Assembly: GCA_015061725.1 (NCBI GenBank)
Contig: SUVX01000027.1
Span: 1-45,260, forward strand
DNA length: 45,260 nt
Reading direction: 5' to 3'
DNA from: Lentisphaerota bacterium
GTDB lineage: Bacteria > Verrucomicrobiota > Lentisphaeria > Victivallales > Victivallaceae
Part shown: positions 8,289-16,872 of the stretch, piece by piece
How positions within the stretch are numbered: the stretch's first letter is position 1
How the letters are laid out: the number at the start of each line of letters is the position of its first letter
The notes under the pieces: generated by a model
Database searches by the model: none
What the model saw: the letters and a program-made list of their open reading frames with translations, nothing else
What the model was told of the DNA's origin: nothing
Made by a program: the position numbers and the translations under genes

Positions 8289-9551
8289 ATGAAAGAAAGA
8301 CGGGTAGTTGTAACCGGTTACGGCGCACTTTCATGCGTCGGAAACAATGTAAAAGATTTTTGGGATTCTCTGGTGAACGGGCGTTGCGGACTCGGTCCGA
8401 TTACCCGTTTTGATGCCTCAGAATACCGGACTCAGATTGCCGGAGAAATCAAAAATTTTGATATCACTCAGGTCATGAGTTTCAAAGAAGCCAAGCGTAT
8501 GGATCTCTTTTGCCAATACGCAGTGGCGGCAGCAGCAGAAGCCATGCAGTCTGCCGGACTGCCGGCAAATTTGCGTGCTGAAGACAGTCCGGTTGACAGC
8601 ACAAGAGTCGGCGTGCTGGTTTCAAGCGGAATCGGCGGTATTGACACGCTGTGCAGTCAGATGATTACGCTCCATGAGCGTGGTCCCGCCCGTGTTTCTC
8701 CGTTGCTGATTCCCATGATGATCAGCGACATTGCTTCCGGCAATATTTCAATCAATATCGGTGCCGGCGGTCCCAATATGAGTATCCAGACGGCTTGCGC
8801 CACCGGCTGCCACTCCATCGGCGAGGCTTTCTGGATGGTCAAACGCGATGATGCGGATATCATGATCTGCGGCGGTTCTGAAGCCAGTGTCACGCCTCTG
8901 AGTGTTGCCGGTTTCTGCTCAATGAAAGCCATGAGTCAGCGCAACGATGATCCGCTGCACGCCAGCCGTCCCTTTGATCTCAACCGTGACGGGTTTGTCA
9001 TGTCCGAAGGTGCCGGTGTGCTGGTGCTTGAAGAACTGGAACATGCCAAACGCCGCGGCGCCAATATCATTGCAGAAGTCATCGGTTACGGAGCCTCAGG
9101 AGACGGTTATCACATCACCAGTCCTGCGCCCGACGGAGACGGCGGTGCCCGCGCCATGTTCACGGCGCTCCGTCATGCCGGAATCGCTCCCGAAGACATT
9201 GACTACATCAACGCCCACGGTACCAGTACGGAACTCAACGACAAATTTGAAACCATGGCGATCAAAAAAGTTTTCGGCGAATACGCTTACAAAGTTGCCG
9301 TCAGCAGTACCAAAGGAACCACCGGACACGCACTCGGTGCCGCCGGAGGTCTGGAATCCATCGCCTGTATCAAAGCCATTGAAACAGGGATCGTTCCGCC
9401 GACGATCAACTACGAAACGCCCGATCCGCTCTGCGATTTGAATATCACGCCCAACACGGCTGTCAAACGCGATATCCGTATTGCGCTGAACACCAACCTG
9501 GGCTTCGGAGGTCACAACGGCGTTGTGATTTACAAGCGGTATGAAGACTGA
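8289..9551 (+). CDS. fabF: 3-oxoacyl-ACP synthase II
   Basis: A 420-residue condensing enzyme that elongates acyl-ACP with malonyl-ACP. The catalytic Cys-His-His is visible: QTACATGCHS, NAHGTSTELND and GTTGHALGAAGG. N-terminus MKERRVVVTGYGALSCVGNN is canonical. It closes the fab cluster; no fabH or plsX is seen in the window. Confidence 0.96.
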   Translation: MKERRVVVTGYGALSCVGNNVKDFWDSLVNGRCGLGPITRFDASEYRTQIAGEIKNFDITQVMSFKEAKRMDLFCQYAVAAAAEAMQSAGLPANLRAEDSPVDSTRVGVLVSSGIGGIDTLCSQMITLHERGPARVSPLLIPMMISDIASGNISINIGAGGPNMSIQTACATGCHSIGEAFWMVKRDDADIMICGGSEASVTPLSVAGFCSMKAMSQRNDDPLHASRPFDLNRDGFVMSEGAGVLVLEELEHAKRRGANIIAEVIGYGASGDGYHITSPAPDGDGGARAMFTALRHAGIAPEDIDYINAHGTSTELNDKFETMAIKKVFGEYAYKVAVSSTKGTTGHALGAAGGLESIACIKAIETGIVPPTINYETPDPLCDLNITPNTAVKRDIRIALNTNLGFGGHNGVVIYKRYED

Positions 9552-9584
9552 AAATTCTGTCAATGAAAAGAAAGGATTTTTAAA

Positions 9585-10307
9585 ATGATGAAAAAGACTT
9601 TGTTGTTCTCCGGAGCTGTTATTGCTCTGCTGTCTGCCGGCTGCCGTCCCGAACTTGCCGAGGGTGTTTATGGTGCTGAAGAACAGCAGTGGTATCAGAT
9701 AATCAAAGACAGTTATCCCGGTTACCGTCCGCCCCGCATTGCCTCTCCTGCAACTGTTGACAAGGCTTCCCCTGAAGCATTGGAGCAGCAGCGTTCTGCC
9801 GAAAATTCTTCTGTCGTTGAAGTCCAGGCTCCTGCAGATGATGCGGCAACTTCTGCCAAAGTTGATGCGGCAGCTGACAAAACGAAAAAAGAAGACAAAA
9901 AAGCTGATGTAAAAGACGTCAAGGCTGAAGACAAAAAAGCCGATGCCAAAGACGCCAAGGCTGAGGACAAAAAAGCCGATGCCAAAGATGCCAAGGCTGA
10001 AGACAAAAAAGCTGATGCCAAAGACGCCAAGGCTGAAGACAAAAAAGCCGATGCCAAAGATGCCAAGGCTGAAGACAAAAAAGCCGATGCCAAAGATGCC
10101 AAGGCTGAAGACAAAAAAGCCGATGCCAAAGACGAAGAAGCTGATTACGTCATTTACAAGGTTCAGGCGGGAGATACTCCCGGCAGCATTGCCCGTAAAT
10201 TTTACGGCAAAGCGAGCATGTATGAAGTCATCATGAAAGCCAATCCTCAGATCAAGGATGCCAAACTCATCCAGATCGGTACTGAACTCAAAGTTCCCAA
10301 ACTGTAA
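9585..10307 (+). CDS. Lipoprotein with charged repeat linker and C-terminal LysM domain
   Basis: The lipobox LLSAGC puts the lipidated Cys at residue 20. Residues 103-184 are seven copies of a 12-residue Lys/Asp/Ala repeat (EDKKADAKDAKA), a highly charged, probably helical or extended spacer. Residues ~188-240 form a LysM domain (YKVQAGDTPGSIARKFYG ... IQIGTELKVPKL), which binds peptidoglycan. It probably tethers the outer membrane to the cell wall. ATG 9585 has AAGGA about 8 bases upstream. A continuous opposite-strand open frame here is a by-product of the repeat. Confidence 0.9.
   Translation: MMKKTLLFSGAVIALLSAGCRPELAEGVYGAEEQQWYQIIKDSYPGYRPPRIASPATVDKASPEALEQQRSAENSSVVEVQAPADDAATSAKVDAAADKTKKEDKKADVKDVKAEDKKADAKDAKAEDKKADAKDAKAEDKKADAKDAKAEDKKADAKDAKAEDKKADAKDAKAEDKKADAKDEEADYVIYKVQAGDTPGSIARKFYGKASMYEVIMKANPQIKDAKLIQIGTELKVPKL
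9891..10136 (+). repeat. 36-bp tandem repeats in the LysM lipoprotein gene
   Basis: Seven near-identical 36-bp units encode the charged spacer. Differences are mostly synonymous (GAC/GAT, GCC/GCT), so copy number could vary by slippage while the frame is kept. Confidence 0.9.
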
Positions 10308-10442
10308 ATCGAAATTTTGAGAAACATGTGCAGAAAAACAGAAATTTTTCTGTAAAACCAACATACGGCGGGAATGGGGGCAGCAGCCCTCACTCCTGCC
10401 TGAAAACTTTTTGAACACTCAAATTACGGCGGGAATATCAGA

Positions 10443-11408
10443 ATGAAAGAAAAAATTTATTTGGAATCCGGGATCTCTCTGCACGCTCTTTGCGCCGGAG
10501 ATGAAGTCCGGCTGCTGAAAACGGTGGAGGAATTATTCGGCTCCGCTGTCGTTTCCCGTGAAAACATGCTGGAAATTTCCGGCAGTGACAATGCCGTTCT
10601 CAGGACAAAAGATTTTTTTGAGTCTCTGGTTAAACTATACCGTTTGCGCGGCAAACAGCTGGAACAGCGTGACGTTGATCTGCTCTGCCGCATGTTCCGT
10701 ACAGGTTCAGGACGTGAACTTGAAACACTCTGGTCCGGCCGAGTCGGCGTCAGTCCCAAGAAGCGGGATATCCTTCCCCGCAGCCGCCGTCAGCTGGAAT
10801 ACATTCAGGCCATGCGCGAAAAGGATATGGTTTTCGGAATCGGACCCGCCGGAACAGGAAAAACCTATCTTGCCATGGCGCTGGCAGTTTCAGAATTTCT
10901 CAAAAACAATGTTTCCCGCATCATTCTGACCCGTCCGGCACGGGAATCCGGCGAGCGTCTGGGATTTCTTCCCGGCAGTCTTGAAGAAAAAGTTTCTCCC
11001 TATCTGCGTCCGCTTTACGATGCCCTCTATGAAATGATGACACCTGAAGAGGCGCAATCGCTGATTGAACGGCAGATCATTGAAATCGCCCCCCTTGCCT
11101 TTATGCGGGGAAGAACTCTCAATAATGCGTTCATCATTCTGGATGAAGCACAGAACACCACCGTTGACCAGATGCTGATGTTTTTAACGCGTATGGGATT
11201 CGGTTCAAAATGCGTTATCACCGGTGATCCGATGCAGTCCGACCTTGCCCGCGGTGAGCGTTCCGGACTGGAACATGCCATTTCCACCTTGCAGAAACTG
11301 CCGGAATTGGGATTTGTCTTTTTCGACACATCAGATGTGGTCCGTCACCGGCTTCTGGAAAAAATTATCACAGCTTATACCGCAGATGCGGTCAACAGAA
11401 AAGAGTAA
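10443..11408 (+). CDS. PhoH family ATPase
   Basis: A 321-residue PhoH/YbeZ-type ATPase. Walker A GPAGTGKTYLAMALAV and Walker B FIILDEAQNTT are present, with the family segment GDPMQSDLARGERSGLEHA. In many bacteria it is genetically and physically linked to YbeY in RNA metabolism, and ybeY is two genes downstream here. The N-terminal ~120 residues match the usual PhoH RNA-binding-like region. A repeat TACGGCGGGAAT occurs twice upstream (near 10364 and 10425), the second just before the start. Confidence 0.93.
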   Translation: MKEKIYLESGISLHALCAGDEVRLLKTVEELFGSAVVSRENMLEISGSDNAVLRTKDFFESLVKLYRLRGKQLEQRDVDLLCRMFRTGSGRELETLWSGRVGVSPKKRDILPRSRRQLEYIQAMREKDMVFGIGPAGTGKTYLAMALAVSEFLKNNVSRIILTRPARESGERLGFLPGSLEEKVSPYLRPLYDALYEMMTPEEAQSLIERQIIEIAPLAFMRGRTLNNAFIILDEAQNTTVDQMLMFLTRMGFGSKCVITGDPMQSDLARGERSGLEHAISTLQKLPELGFVFFDTSDVVRHRLLEKIITAYTADAVNRKE

Positions 11409-11414
11409 TTTGCC

Positions 11415-13730
11415 ATGAAAGAATTTTTTTCACTGCTCTGGGCAAAATTTTCAGCCCGCCGCAGAGGAATCGTCAATCCCAAGCCCCTCTTTGACCGCGA
11501 AAAAATCGAGGAACTGCTGCGGACTTCTCCCGTTCCGGGAGTGACGACACTGGTTTTGATCTGGGCGGTCAGTTCCACTCTCATTATTATATCCATGCGC
11601 CAGCAGATGGATATATCCGGCTGGATGATCGGACAGAAAGCCCCCATCAACATCCATGCGCGTACAGATTTTTCATACGTTGACAGCAAAGCCACCCGTG
11701 AAGCACGCGAAAATGCCGCTTCTGAAGCTCCGGAATTCTTTTTGCTGGATAAATACAAAAGCGGACGGATATTAAAAAACTTTGACGATTTTCTGCGTTA
11801 CTGCGACATTCATCTGGCTGCTCTTGAAAAAAAACAGAACTTTATCCCTCCCGCCGGTTTTCTGCCTGCAATTGAAGCGGGAAAACTCTCTCCGCAGCTT
11901 CTGAAGTCCATCTGCCGCGGAAAAGGCTCCGGCAGTTTTGCGGAATTCCGCGACCGGCTTCAGCGTTTGCTTCAAAACGGTATTATCGCCCGGGCGGATA
12001 AGGAAAACAGAACTGCAGGACGGCACATAAGAATCGTTGATGAATACGGCAGAGCCAGACTTGAATCCCGTACCATCGGCGAAATGCCTGATTCTGAACT
12101 TGCCGCCATCATTCTTGCAGACAAATTTTTTCCGCACGACAACAGTGTGAACAACCGTGCATTTCGTGAAATTGCCGCTGCATTGATCGGCTCCTCCGGC
12201 AATTTGTCTTTTGATGCGGCCCGCAGCAGGAAGGCCGGAGAACGTGCCGCCGCTGCCGTCAAAGAGATCCGCCGTTCAAAAAATGAGGGAGCCCTTCTCA
12301 TCCGCAAAGGAGAAACTTTTACCGAAGACTTGCGCGATATGATGCTTGCAGAACATGCCGCCCTGCCCAAAGATTTCGGTATGAACATCTTTTATTACAA
12401 CATGGCGTGGTGTTTTATCCTGCTGCTTGTTGCCGCTTTTGTGACAACCCAGATTTATCCCAAAGTTATTACGGATGCCCGGAAAATCTGTATTGCCGGA
12501 GCAGTCATCATCATATCTTTACTCATCAATTACTGGTCAATGAAAATATTTTTCTATTGCCTTCGCGAAGGACGTGTACCTGACCGGACAATGCTTTACA
12601 GTGCCATTCCCGTTGCACTCTCATCTGTATTGATTGCAGCGCTCCTCAATTACCGTCTCGCAGTCGTTGCCGGATTCTTCACTTCAGCTGTGACCGCACT
12701 CATGGTATCTCCCTCTCAGGGATTTGAACTGACCTTCCGCTGGTTTGCAGTTGCAGCGGTTGCAGGACTGCTTGTCCGCAGCGTTTCCAACTACCGGGCA
12801 TATTTCATCAGAATTTTCTTTTCCTCCTTTATCCTCACAATTCTTGTCAACTTGTATTATCTGTTTCAAAATCGTGCCATCTGGCTGAAACTGGCTCCGG
12901 ATATGCTCCTGATCACAGCAGGCATGGCATTTGCCTGTGCCGTTGCAGCCCAGGTGCTGATTTTTGTCATGGAGCTGGTTTATAACATTGATACAGATAT
13001 GGCTCTGATGGTACTTGCAGACTACAACCACCCCCTGCTTGAACGTCTGAAACGCGAAGCACCCGGAACCATGTTCCACAGTATGACCGTGGCAACCCTG
13101 GCAGAAGATGCCGCAAACGCCATCGGCGCCAATCCCCTGCGCGCCAAAGTCGCCGGACTCTATCACGATATCGGAAAACTCGCATTTCCTCAATATTTTA
13201 CTGAAAACAACCGTGACAGTTCTGCAGAACATCTGAAACTCAATCCGCAGTTGAGCAGCATCATCATCAGAGATCATGTCAAGGAGGGGTTGGCTCTTGC
13301 CCGCAAATACCGTCTGTTCCGCTGGATCCGCGGTGCCATCACGACCCATCACGGCGACGATCTGGTGCATTATTTCTACGCCCGGGCAAAGTCCGTAAGT
13401 TCCGAGGCAGTCGTGGAGTCCCAGTTCCGTTACAACGGACAGCCGCCGCGTTCCAAAGAGTTGACCATTTTAAGTCTTGCTGATGCCTGTGAAGCGGCTT
13501 CACGTTCTCTTGATAAACCCACACCGCAAAAAATACAGGCTCTGGTTGAAGATATTTTCATTAACCGCTGCACCGGAGGACAGCTCCGCAGTTCTGAGTT
13601 GACCCTCGCTGAATTTGAACAGGTCAAAAAAAGTTTTATTACAACGTTGGTCAGCATCCACCACGGACGCATTGCCTATACGCCGGAGAATATGAATGAA
13701 AAATCTTCTTTACAGTTGGAAAAACAATAA
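11415..13730 (+). CDS. 7TM-HD phosphohydrolase (PgpH/YqfF-like)
   Basis: A 771-residue membrane protein. One N-terminal membrane segment (~45-65) is followed by an extracytoplasmic 7TMR-HDED domain, about seven membrane helices (~330-530), and a cytoplasmic HD domain with MFHSMTVATLAEDAA, LYHDIGKL, RDHVKEG, TTHHGDD and LADACEAA supplying the metal ligands. Homologues such as PgpH hydrolyse cyclic di-AMP. It follows the phoH-like gene by 6 bases and overlaps ybeY by 35 bases, the standard phoH-pgpH-ybeY order. No c-di-AMP cyclase gene is visible in the window. Confidence 0.92.
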   Translation: MKEFFSLLWAKFSARRRGIVNPKPLFDREKIEELLRTSPVPGVTTLVLIWAVSSTLIIISMRQQMDISGWMIGQKAPINIHARTDFSYVDSKATREARENAASEAPEFFLLDKYKSGRILKNFDDFLRYCDIHLAALEKKQNFIPPAGFLPAIEAGKLSPQLLKSICRGKGSGSFAEFRDRLQRLLQNGIIARADKENRTAGRHIRIVDEYGRARLESRTIGEMPDSELAAIILADKFFPHDNSVNNRAFREIAAALIGSSGNLSFDAARSRKAGERAAAAVKEIRRSKNEGALLIRKGETFTEDLRDMMLAEHAALPKDFGMNIFYYNMAWCFILLLVAAFVTTQIYPKVITDARKICIAGAVIIISLLINYWSMKIFFYCLREGRVPDRTMLYSAIPVALSSVLIAALLNYRLAVVAGFFTSAVTALMVSPSQGFELTFRWFAVAAVAGLLVRSVSNYRAYFIRIFFSSFILTILVNLYYLFQNRAIWLKLAPDMLLITAGMAFACAVAAQVLIFVMELVYNIDTDMALMVLADYNHPLLERLKREAPGTMFHSMTVATLAEDAANAIGANPLRAKVAGLYHDIGKLAFPQYFTENNRDSSAEHLKLNPQLSSIIIRDHVKEGLALARKYRLFRWIRGAITTHHGDDLVHYFYARAKSVSSEAVVESQFRYNGQPPRSKELTILSLADACEAASRSLDKPTPQKIQALVEDIFINRCTGGQLRSSELTLAEFEQVKKSFITTLVSIHHGRIAYTPENMNEKSSLQLEKQ

Positions 13731-14193
13731 CTTTCCTCCTCCTGACCGGGAACTTTTGATTCCCTTTGTCCGCCGTGCCGCACAACTGGCGCACCTGCCG
13801 GAGTTTGACTGGAATTTTGAAATAGAATTCACCGATGATGAACTTATGACCCGCCGCAACATGGAACTTCTGGGTCACGAGGGAACCACCGATGTCATCA
13901 CCTTCAGTTATTTTACCGGTGACGGAGACGATTTTATTCTTGAAAATGAAACCGCCATTGATGCCGTCGTCAATCCCGATGTGGCATTCAGAGAGGGAAG
14001 TAAGCGTAAAAACAGTTATTACGCCCGTGAAACTGCTCTGTATGTTGTTCACGCTCTGCTCCACAGTTCCGGATTGGAGGATATTGAACCGGATGACCGC
14101 CGCAGAATGCGCGCCAATGAACGCCGTGTTATGAAAAAACTTGAAGCTGAAGGTGTCGTGTTTCAGGATATTTTTCCCTTGCCGGAAGAATGA
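13696..14193 (+). CDS. ybeY: Endoribonuclease YbeY-like, third metal ligand changed
   Basis: A 165-residue YbeY-family protein (16S rRNA 3' maturation and quality control). It keeps GTTDVITFSY and AVVNPDVA. The zinc motif reads HALLHSSGLED, that is H-x3-H-x2-G-x2-D, where most YbeY proteins have His in the last place. Asp can bind zinc in some metzincin-like enzymes, so activity is plausible but not certain. GGAG lies 7 bases before the ATG, and the gene overlaps the end of the HD gene. Confidence 0.9.
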   Translation: MKNLLYSWKNNNFPPPDRELLIPFVRRAAQLAHLPEFDWNFEIEFTDDELMTRRNMELLGHEGTTDVITFSYFTGDGDDFILENETAIDAVVNPDVAFREGSKRKNSYYARETALYVVHALLHSSGLEDIEPDDRRRMRANERRVMKKLEAEGVVFQDIFPLPEE

Positions 14194-14195
14194 TA

Positions 14196-14224
14196 TTGAC
14201 ATTTTCAACCTGAGAATTTATATT
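14196..14224 (+). promoter_or_regulatory. Promoter upstream of the small membrane protein, rsmA and ybaK-like genes
   Basis: TTGACA at 14196-14201, a 17-base spacer, TATATT at 14219-14224, close to consensus. It starts 2 bases after the ybeY stop codon. The predicted start near 14231 leaves a 35-base leader. Confidence 0.7.
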
Positions 14225-14265
14225 ATACACAGAAACCGTTGAATTTCGCAACAGGAGAAAATAAT

Positions 14266-14652
14266 ATGTTTGGAATGGAAGTCTCTCTTTCTTCATTCTG
14301 GCTTGTCGCCATTATGATTTGTGTTATCGTTTTGATTCTGGTCGCCCAGCTCTCTCACTTTTATGCCAAATTTGAGGAGTTCCGCAAAGATTACGAAGCC
14401 AATATTATCGGACTTGCCGGACAACTCAAGAAACTCCAGTCCACCATGAGCGAACAGCTCGGAGAACAGCGCCGTCAGCTGCGTCTGGTCAACGAACTTC
14501 TGGAACTCAAACGCGCAGAAATGACCGGCGATTTTGAAATCGTTGAGGAGCCGATCGCCCCTGCCGCCCCCGCACCTGCGGAAACAGCACAGGAAGAAGA
14601 AAAGCCCCTTCCCAAACCCGCTTCCCAATTTCCGCCGATCAACCTGGGGTAA
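14266..14652 (+). CDS. Small membrane-anchored coiled-coil protein
   Basis: 128 residues: one N-terminal membrane helix (FWLVAIMICVIVLILVAQL), a ~50-residue coiled-coil region rich in Glu, Gln, Lys and Leu, and a Pro/Ala/Glu-rich tail. The start is ATG 14266 with AGGAG 8 bases upstream. It is the first gene after its own promoter and lies 3 bases before rsmA. No family is recognised. Confidence 0.75.
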   Translation: MFGMEVSLSSFWLVAIMICVIVLILVAQLSHFYAKFEEFRKDYEANIIGLAGQLKKLQSTMSEQLGEQRRQLRLVNELLELKRAEMTGDFEIVEEPIAPAAPAPAETAQEEEKPLPKPASQFPPINLG

Positions 14653-14655
14653 ACC

Positions 14656-15471
14656 GTGAATAAAAAACAACTTCTTGCTGAACTTGAAAAGCTGGGCATG
14701 CGTCCCGGCAGAGGTCTGGGACAAAACTTCCTTATGGACAGCAATCTCCTTGACTGGATTGTCCGTCACTCCGCCCCGTCCGCCGATGAACATATCCTTG
14801 AAGTCGGTCCGGGTTTCGGCGCCTTGACAGGAAAGCTTCTCGCAACCGGCGCAAAAGTCACCGCTATTGAATTTGACCACCGTCTGGCTGACTATTTGAG
14901 GGAAAAGTACAAAGACACCTCCCTGCGCCTGATCGAAGCCGATGCCTGCAAAGTCAATTACGCTGAACTCTTCCCTGCCGGAACAAAATTCCGCGCCATT
15001 GCCAATCTGCCTTACTCCATCAGTTCCATTTTCATCGCAAAAATGCTTGAATTGGAATGCGGTCCTGAGTACATGCTTTTCATGCTCCAGCGCGAAATGG
15101 GTGAACGTCTTGCAGCCGCCCCCGGCTGTAAGGATTACGGTGCATTATCTGTCAGGACTTCTCTTGATCACGATGTGAAAATTGAAAAAATCGTTCCGCC
15201 TGAAGTCTTTCATCCCGCGCCCGAAGTGGAGTCCGCCCTCGTTTCCCTGACCAGAATCCGTCAGCGCAATGTCAATGAAGTCAAGCGCATCAGCAGCGTT
15301 ACCAAACTGGCATTTTCCCAGCGCCGCAAGCAAATGGGTAAAGTCCTTGCCGGAAGTTACGGCAGAGAAAAGGTTGAAGCCGCTTTTGCCGCCGCCGGTA
15401 TCCAATGGGAAATCCGTCCTGATCGTGTTTCCCCCGAACAATTCGCTGTCATCGCAGAAAATTTAGCATGA
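14656..15471 (+). CDS. rsmA: 16S rRNA (adenine1518/1519-N6) dimethyltransferase
   Basis: A 271-residue KsgA/RsmA. It shows GQNFLMDSNLL, the SAM motif EVGPGFGALT, the acidic ribose site IEFD, and the catalytic NLPYSISS. Dimethylates two adenines in helix 45 of 16S rRNA. The start is GTG 14656. It overlaps the next gene by 4 bases (ATGA), so the two are translationally coupled. Confidence 0.95.
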   Translation: MNKKQLLAELEKLGMRPGRGLGQNFLMDSNLLDWIVRHSAPSADEHILEVGPGFGALTGKLLATGAKVTAIEFDHRLADYLREKYKDTSLRLIEADACKVNYAELFPAGTKFRAIANLPYSISSIFIAKMLELECGPEYMLFMLQREMGERLAAAPGCKDYGALSVRTSLDHDVKIEKIVPPEVFHPAPEVESALVSLTRIRQRNVNEVKRISSVTKLAFSQRRKQMGKVLAGSYGREKVEAAFAAAGIQWEIRPDRVSPEQFAVIAENLA

Positions 15472-15959
15472 AAAACGTTAAAACCAATGCCGTCCGTCTT
15501 CTCGGCGCGGCAAAAATTCCCTGCGAAGAAAAATTTTATGACGTCTCCGACGGCAGGATCGATGCACTTGCCATCGCTGAAAAAATCGGCGAATCACCCG
15601 AACAGGTATTTAAAACCCTGGTGACTTATTCCAACAAAAAGGAATATTTTGTCTTCGTCGTTCCCGCTGTCGCTGAACTTGATCTGAAAAAAGCCGCGTC
15701 CGCTGCCGGTGTCAAGAGTATTGAGATGATTCCCTCCAAAACTCTTCTTCCCGTCACCGGATACGTCCACGGCGGCTGCTCTCCCGTCGGCATGAAAAAG
15801 CTGTTTCCCACCTTCATTGACGAAACAGCTCAGCTGTATGACTACATCTGTGTCAGCGCAGGTGCCATCGGCACCAACATCGCCGTCAACCCGGATCAAC
15901 TCTGCCAATATCTTTCCGCCTCCTACGCCGACATTACGCTTTTTTCCCGGTCTATTTAG
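15468..15959 (+). CDS. ybaK: Cys-tRNA(Pro)/Cys-tRNA deacylase, YbaK/EbsC family
   Basis: A 163-residue YbaK-like editing protein that hydrolyses Cys mis-attached to tRNA-Pro. Seen are TNAVRLLGAAKI at the N-terminus, the central VFKTLVTYSNKKEYFVFVVP with the conserved Lys, and YVHGGCSPVGMKK, the family's substrate-site signature. Coupled to rsmA through ATGA. The tRNA-Pro gene of this window lies 22 kb away. Confidence 0.92.
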   Translation: MKNVKTNAVRLLGAAKIPCEEKFYDVSDGRIDALAIAEKIGESPEQVFKTLVTYSNKKEYFVFVVPAVAELDLKKAASAAGVKSIEMIPSKTLLPVTGYVHGGCSPVGMKKLFPTFIDETAQLYDYICVSAGAIGTNIAVNPDQLCQYLSASYADITLFSRSI

Positions 15960-16087
15960 CCTATTCGTCTTATGCAAGCATCAACGCCGTGCGCACGCCA
16001 CCATCAAGTTGCCCTGCATTACCCTGCGGTAAATTTGCGCCCTGATTCTGAATAACCGCTGAGGTTTGCTATACCCTGCGGGCGGCG

Positions 16088-16132
16088 CTTATGAGAATTA
16101 TGAGAATTATGAGAGTTATGAGAGTTATGAGA
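16088..16132 (+). repeat. 9-bp array, RTTATGAGA x5
   Basis: Five exact-period 9-mers (CTTATGAGA, two ATTATGAGA, two GTTATGAGA) between GGCGG and GTTGCGG. Confidence 0.95.
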
Positions 16133-16245
16133 GTTGCGGTTGGGGCGCCGATGGCAATAAGCACCCCTGCGGCACATCATCGCCCCGAGCCAGACCATAC
16201 TGCGGCAAAGCAAACCCACGGGGTATATCGTGACGCCCCCATCTT

Positions 16246-16281
16246 GTCAGACAAGTCAGACAGGTCAGACAGGTCAGACTT
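16246..16281 (+). repeat. 9-bp array, GTCAGACAR x4
   Basis: GTCAGACAA, two GTCAGACAG, then GTCAGACTT, between the CCCCCATCTT and AAGCGTCACG cassette sequences. Confidence 0.95.
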
Positions 16282-16401
16282 AAGCGTCACGCCCACGCAA
16301 CACGCACACCGCCGCCGCCAAGTTGCCCGGCATTACCCTGTGGTAAATTTGCGCCCTGATTCTGAATAACCGCTGAGTTTTGCTATACCCTGCGGGCGGC
16401 G

Positions 16402-16437
16402 CTTATGAGAATTATGAGAGTTATGAGAGTTATGAGA
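16402..16437 (+). repeat. 9-bp array, RTTATGAGA x4
   Basis: CTTATGAGA, ATTATGAGA, two GTTATGAGA; one unit shorter than in cassette 1. Confidence 0.95.
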
Positions 16438-16586
16438 GTTGCGGTTGGGGCGCCGATGAGCAAAATCACCCAACGGTAACTCTTTGCCAAAGCCAAACCC
16501 CACAGCGGCAAGCAAACCCGCGGGGTATCACATGACTTGCCACGGCGTAGCCCGTCAGGGCGAAGACGTGCGCACCCATCATCATT

Positions 16587-16616
16587 TTATAAGTCTTATA
16601 AGTCTTATACGTCTTA
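16587..16616 (+). repeat. 9-bp array, TTATAAGTC x3
   Basis: Two TTATAAGTC and one TTATACGTC, then a partial unit, followed by GCAAGCGTCAC, the same flank as the GTCAGACAR slot in unit 1. Confidence 0.9.
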
Positions 16617-16649
16617 TGCAAGCGTCACACCCCGCATACCCACGGCTTT

Positions 16650-16872
16650 CCGGGGGATTCCTAAGGGGGCGATAAGCCCCCTTAGGCGATTGCAGCAACG
16701 TCGCAATCGCTACGCGCTTTTTTTTGCCAAGCTTTTTTTTCTACCGAAAAATCCCCACGGGCAAGTTTGTGAGGGATTTTTAAGGGACTCTTCCCTTAAA
16801 CGGTCGGGCAACGCACCCGACCGCTATCCGCTTTTTTTTGCCAAGCTTTTTTTTCTACCGAAAAAAAAGCGG
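16650..16872. repeat. Hairpin cluster 3' of the ClC gene
   Basis: In series: CCTAAGGGGGC/GCCCCCTTAGG, CGATTGC/GCAATCG, TTTAAGGGA-ctc-TTCCCTTAAA and CGGTCGGG/CCCGACCG. The block CGCTTTTTTTTGCCAAGC, followed by T8 and CTACCGAAAAA, occurs twice (about 16715 and 16829). The second copy forms an imperfect stem with AAAAAAAAGCGG next to the ClC stop. It may end minus-strand transcription from ClC. No gene is seen between 15960 and 16872. Confidence 0.7.

Larger units (their letters stand above)
16006..16319 (+). repeat. Cassette unit 1 (314 bp) with two 9-bp array slots
   Basis: Begins AAGTTGCCCTGCATTACCCT and is followed directly by unit 2, with a 314-bp period. Slot 2 (16088-16132) holds five 9-mers of the type RTTATGAGA. 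Slot 1 (16246-16281) holds four GTCAGACAR 9-mers. Inverted copies lie at 36701-37310. Partial cassette-end sequence, with one or two 9-mers, is left of it at 15960-16005. No gene is supported. Confidence 0.9.
16320..16640 (+). repeat. Cassette unit 2 with different 9-mers in slot 1
   Basis: Same framework as unit 1 in its first ~140 bp, then more diverged. Slot 2 (16402-16437) has four RTTATGAGA units. Slot 1 (16587-16616) holds TTATAAGTC repeats instead of GTCAGACAR, again with a 9-bp period. Confidence 0.85.

Noticed and set aside
9096..10418. Minus-strand frames over fabF and the LysM gene, with repeats such as SLGIFGIGFFVF
   Set aside because: They are the complement of the 36-bp repeats and fabF; repeats leave all frames open.
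16091..16369. Short frames encoding NSH, SDK/SDR or MRV/MRI tripeptide repeats
   Set aside because: Any 9-bp array reads as a tripeptide repeat; no start site or conserved ends.
16006..16640. CRISPR array
   Set aside because: Repeats are 9 bp without unique spacers, or ~310-bp cassettes; no cas genes.
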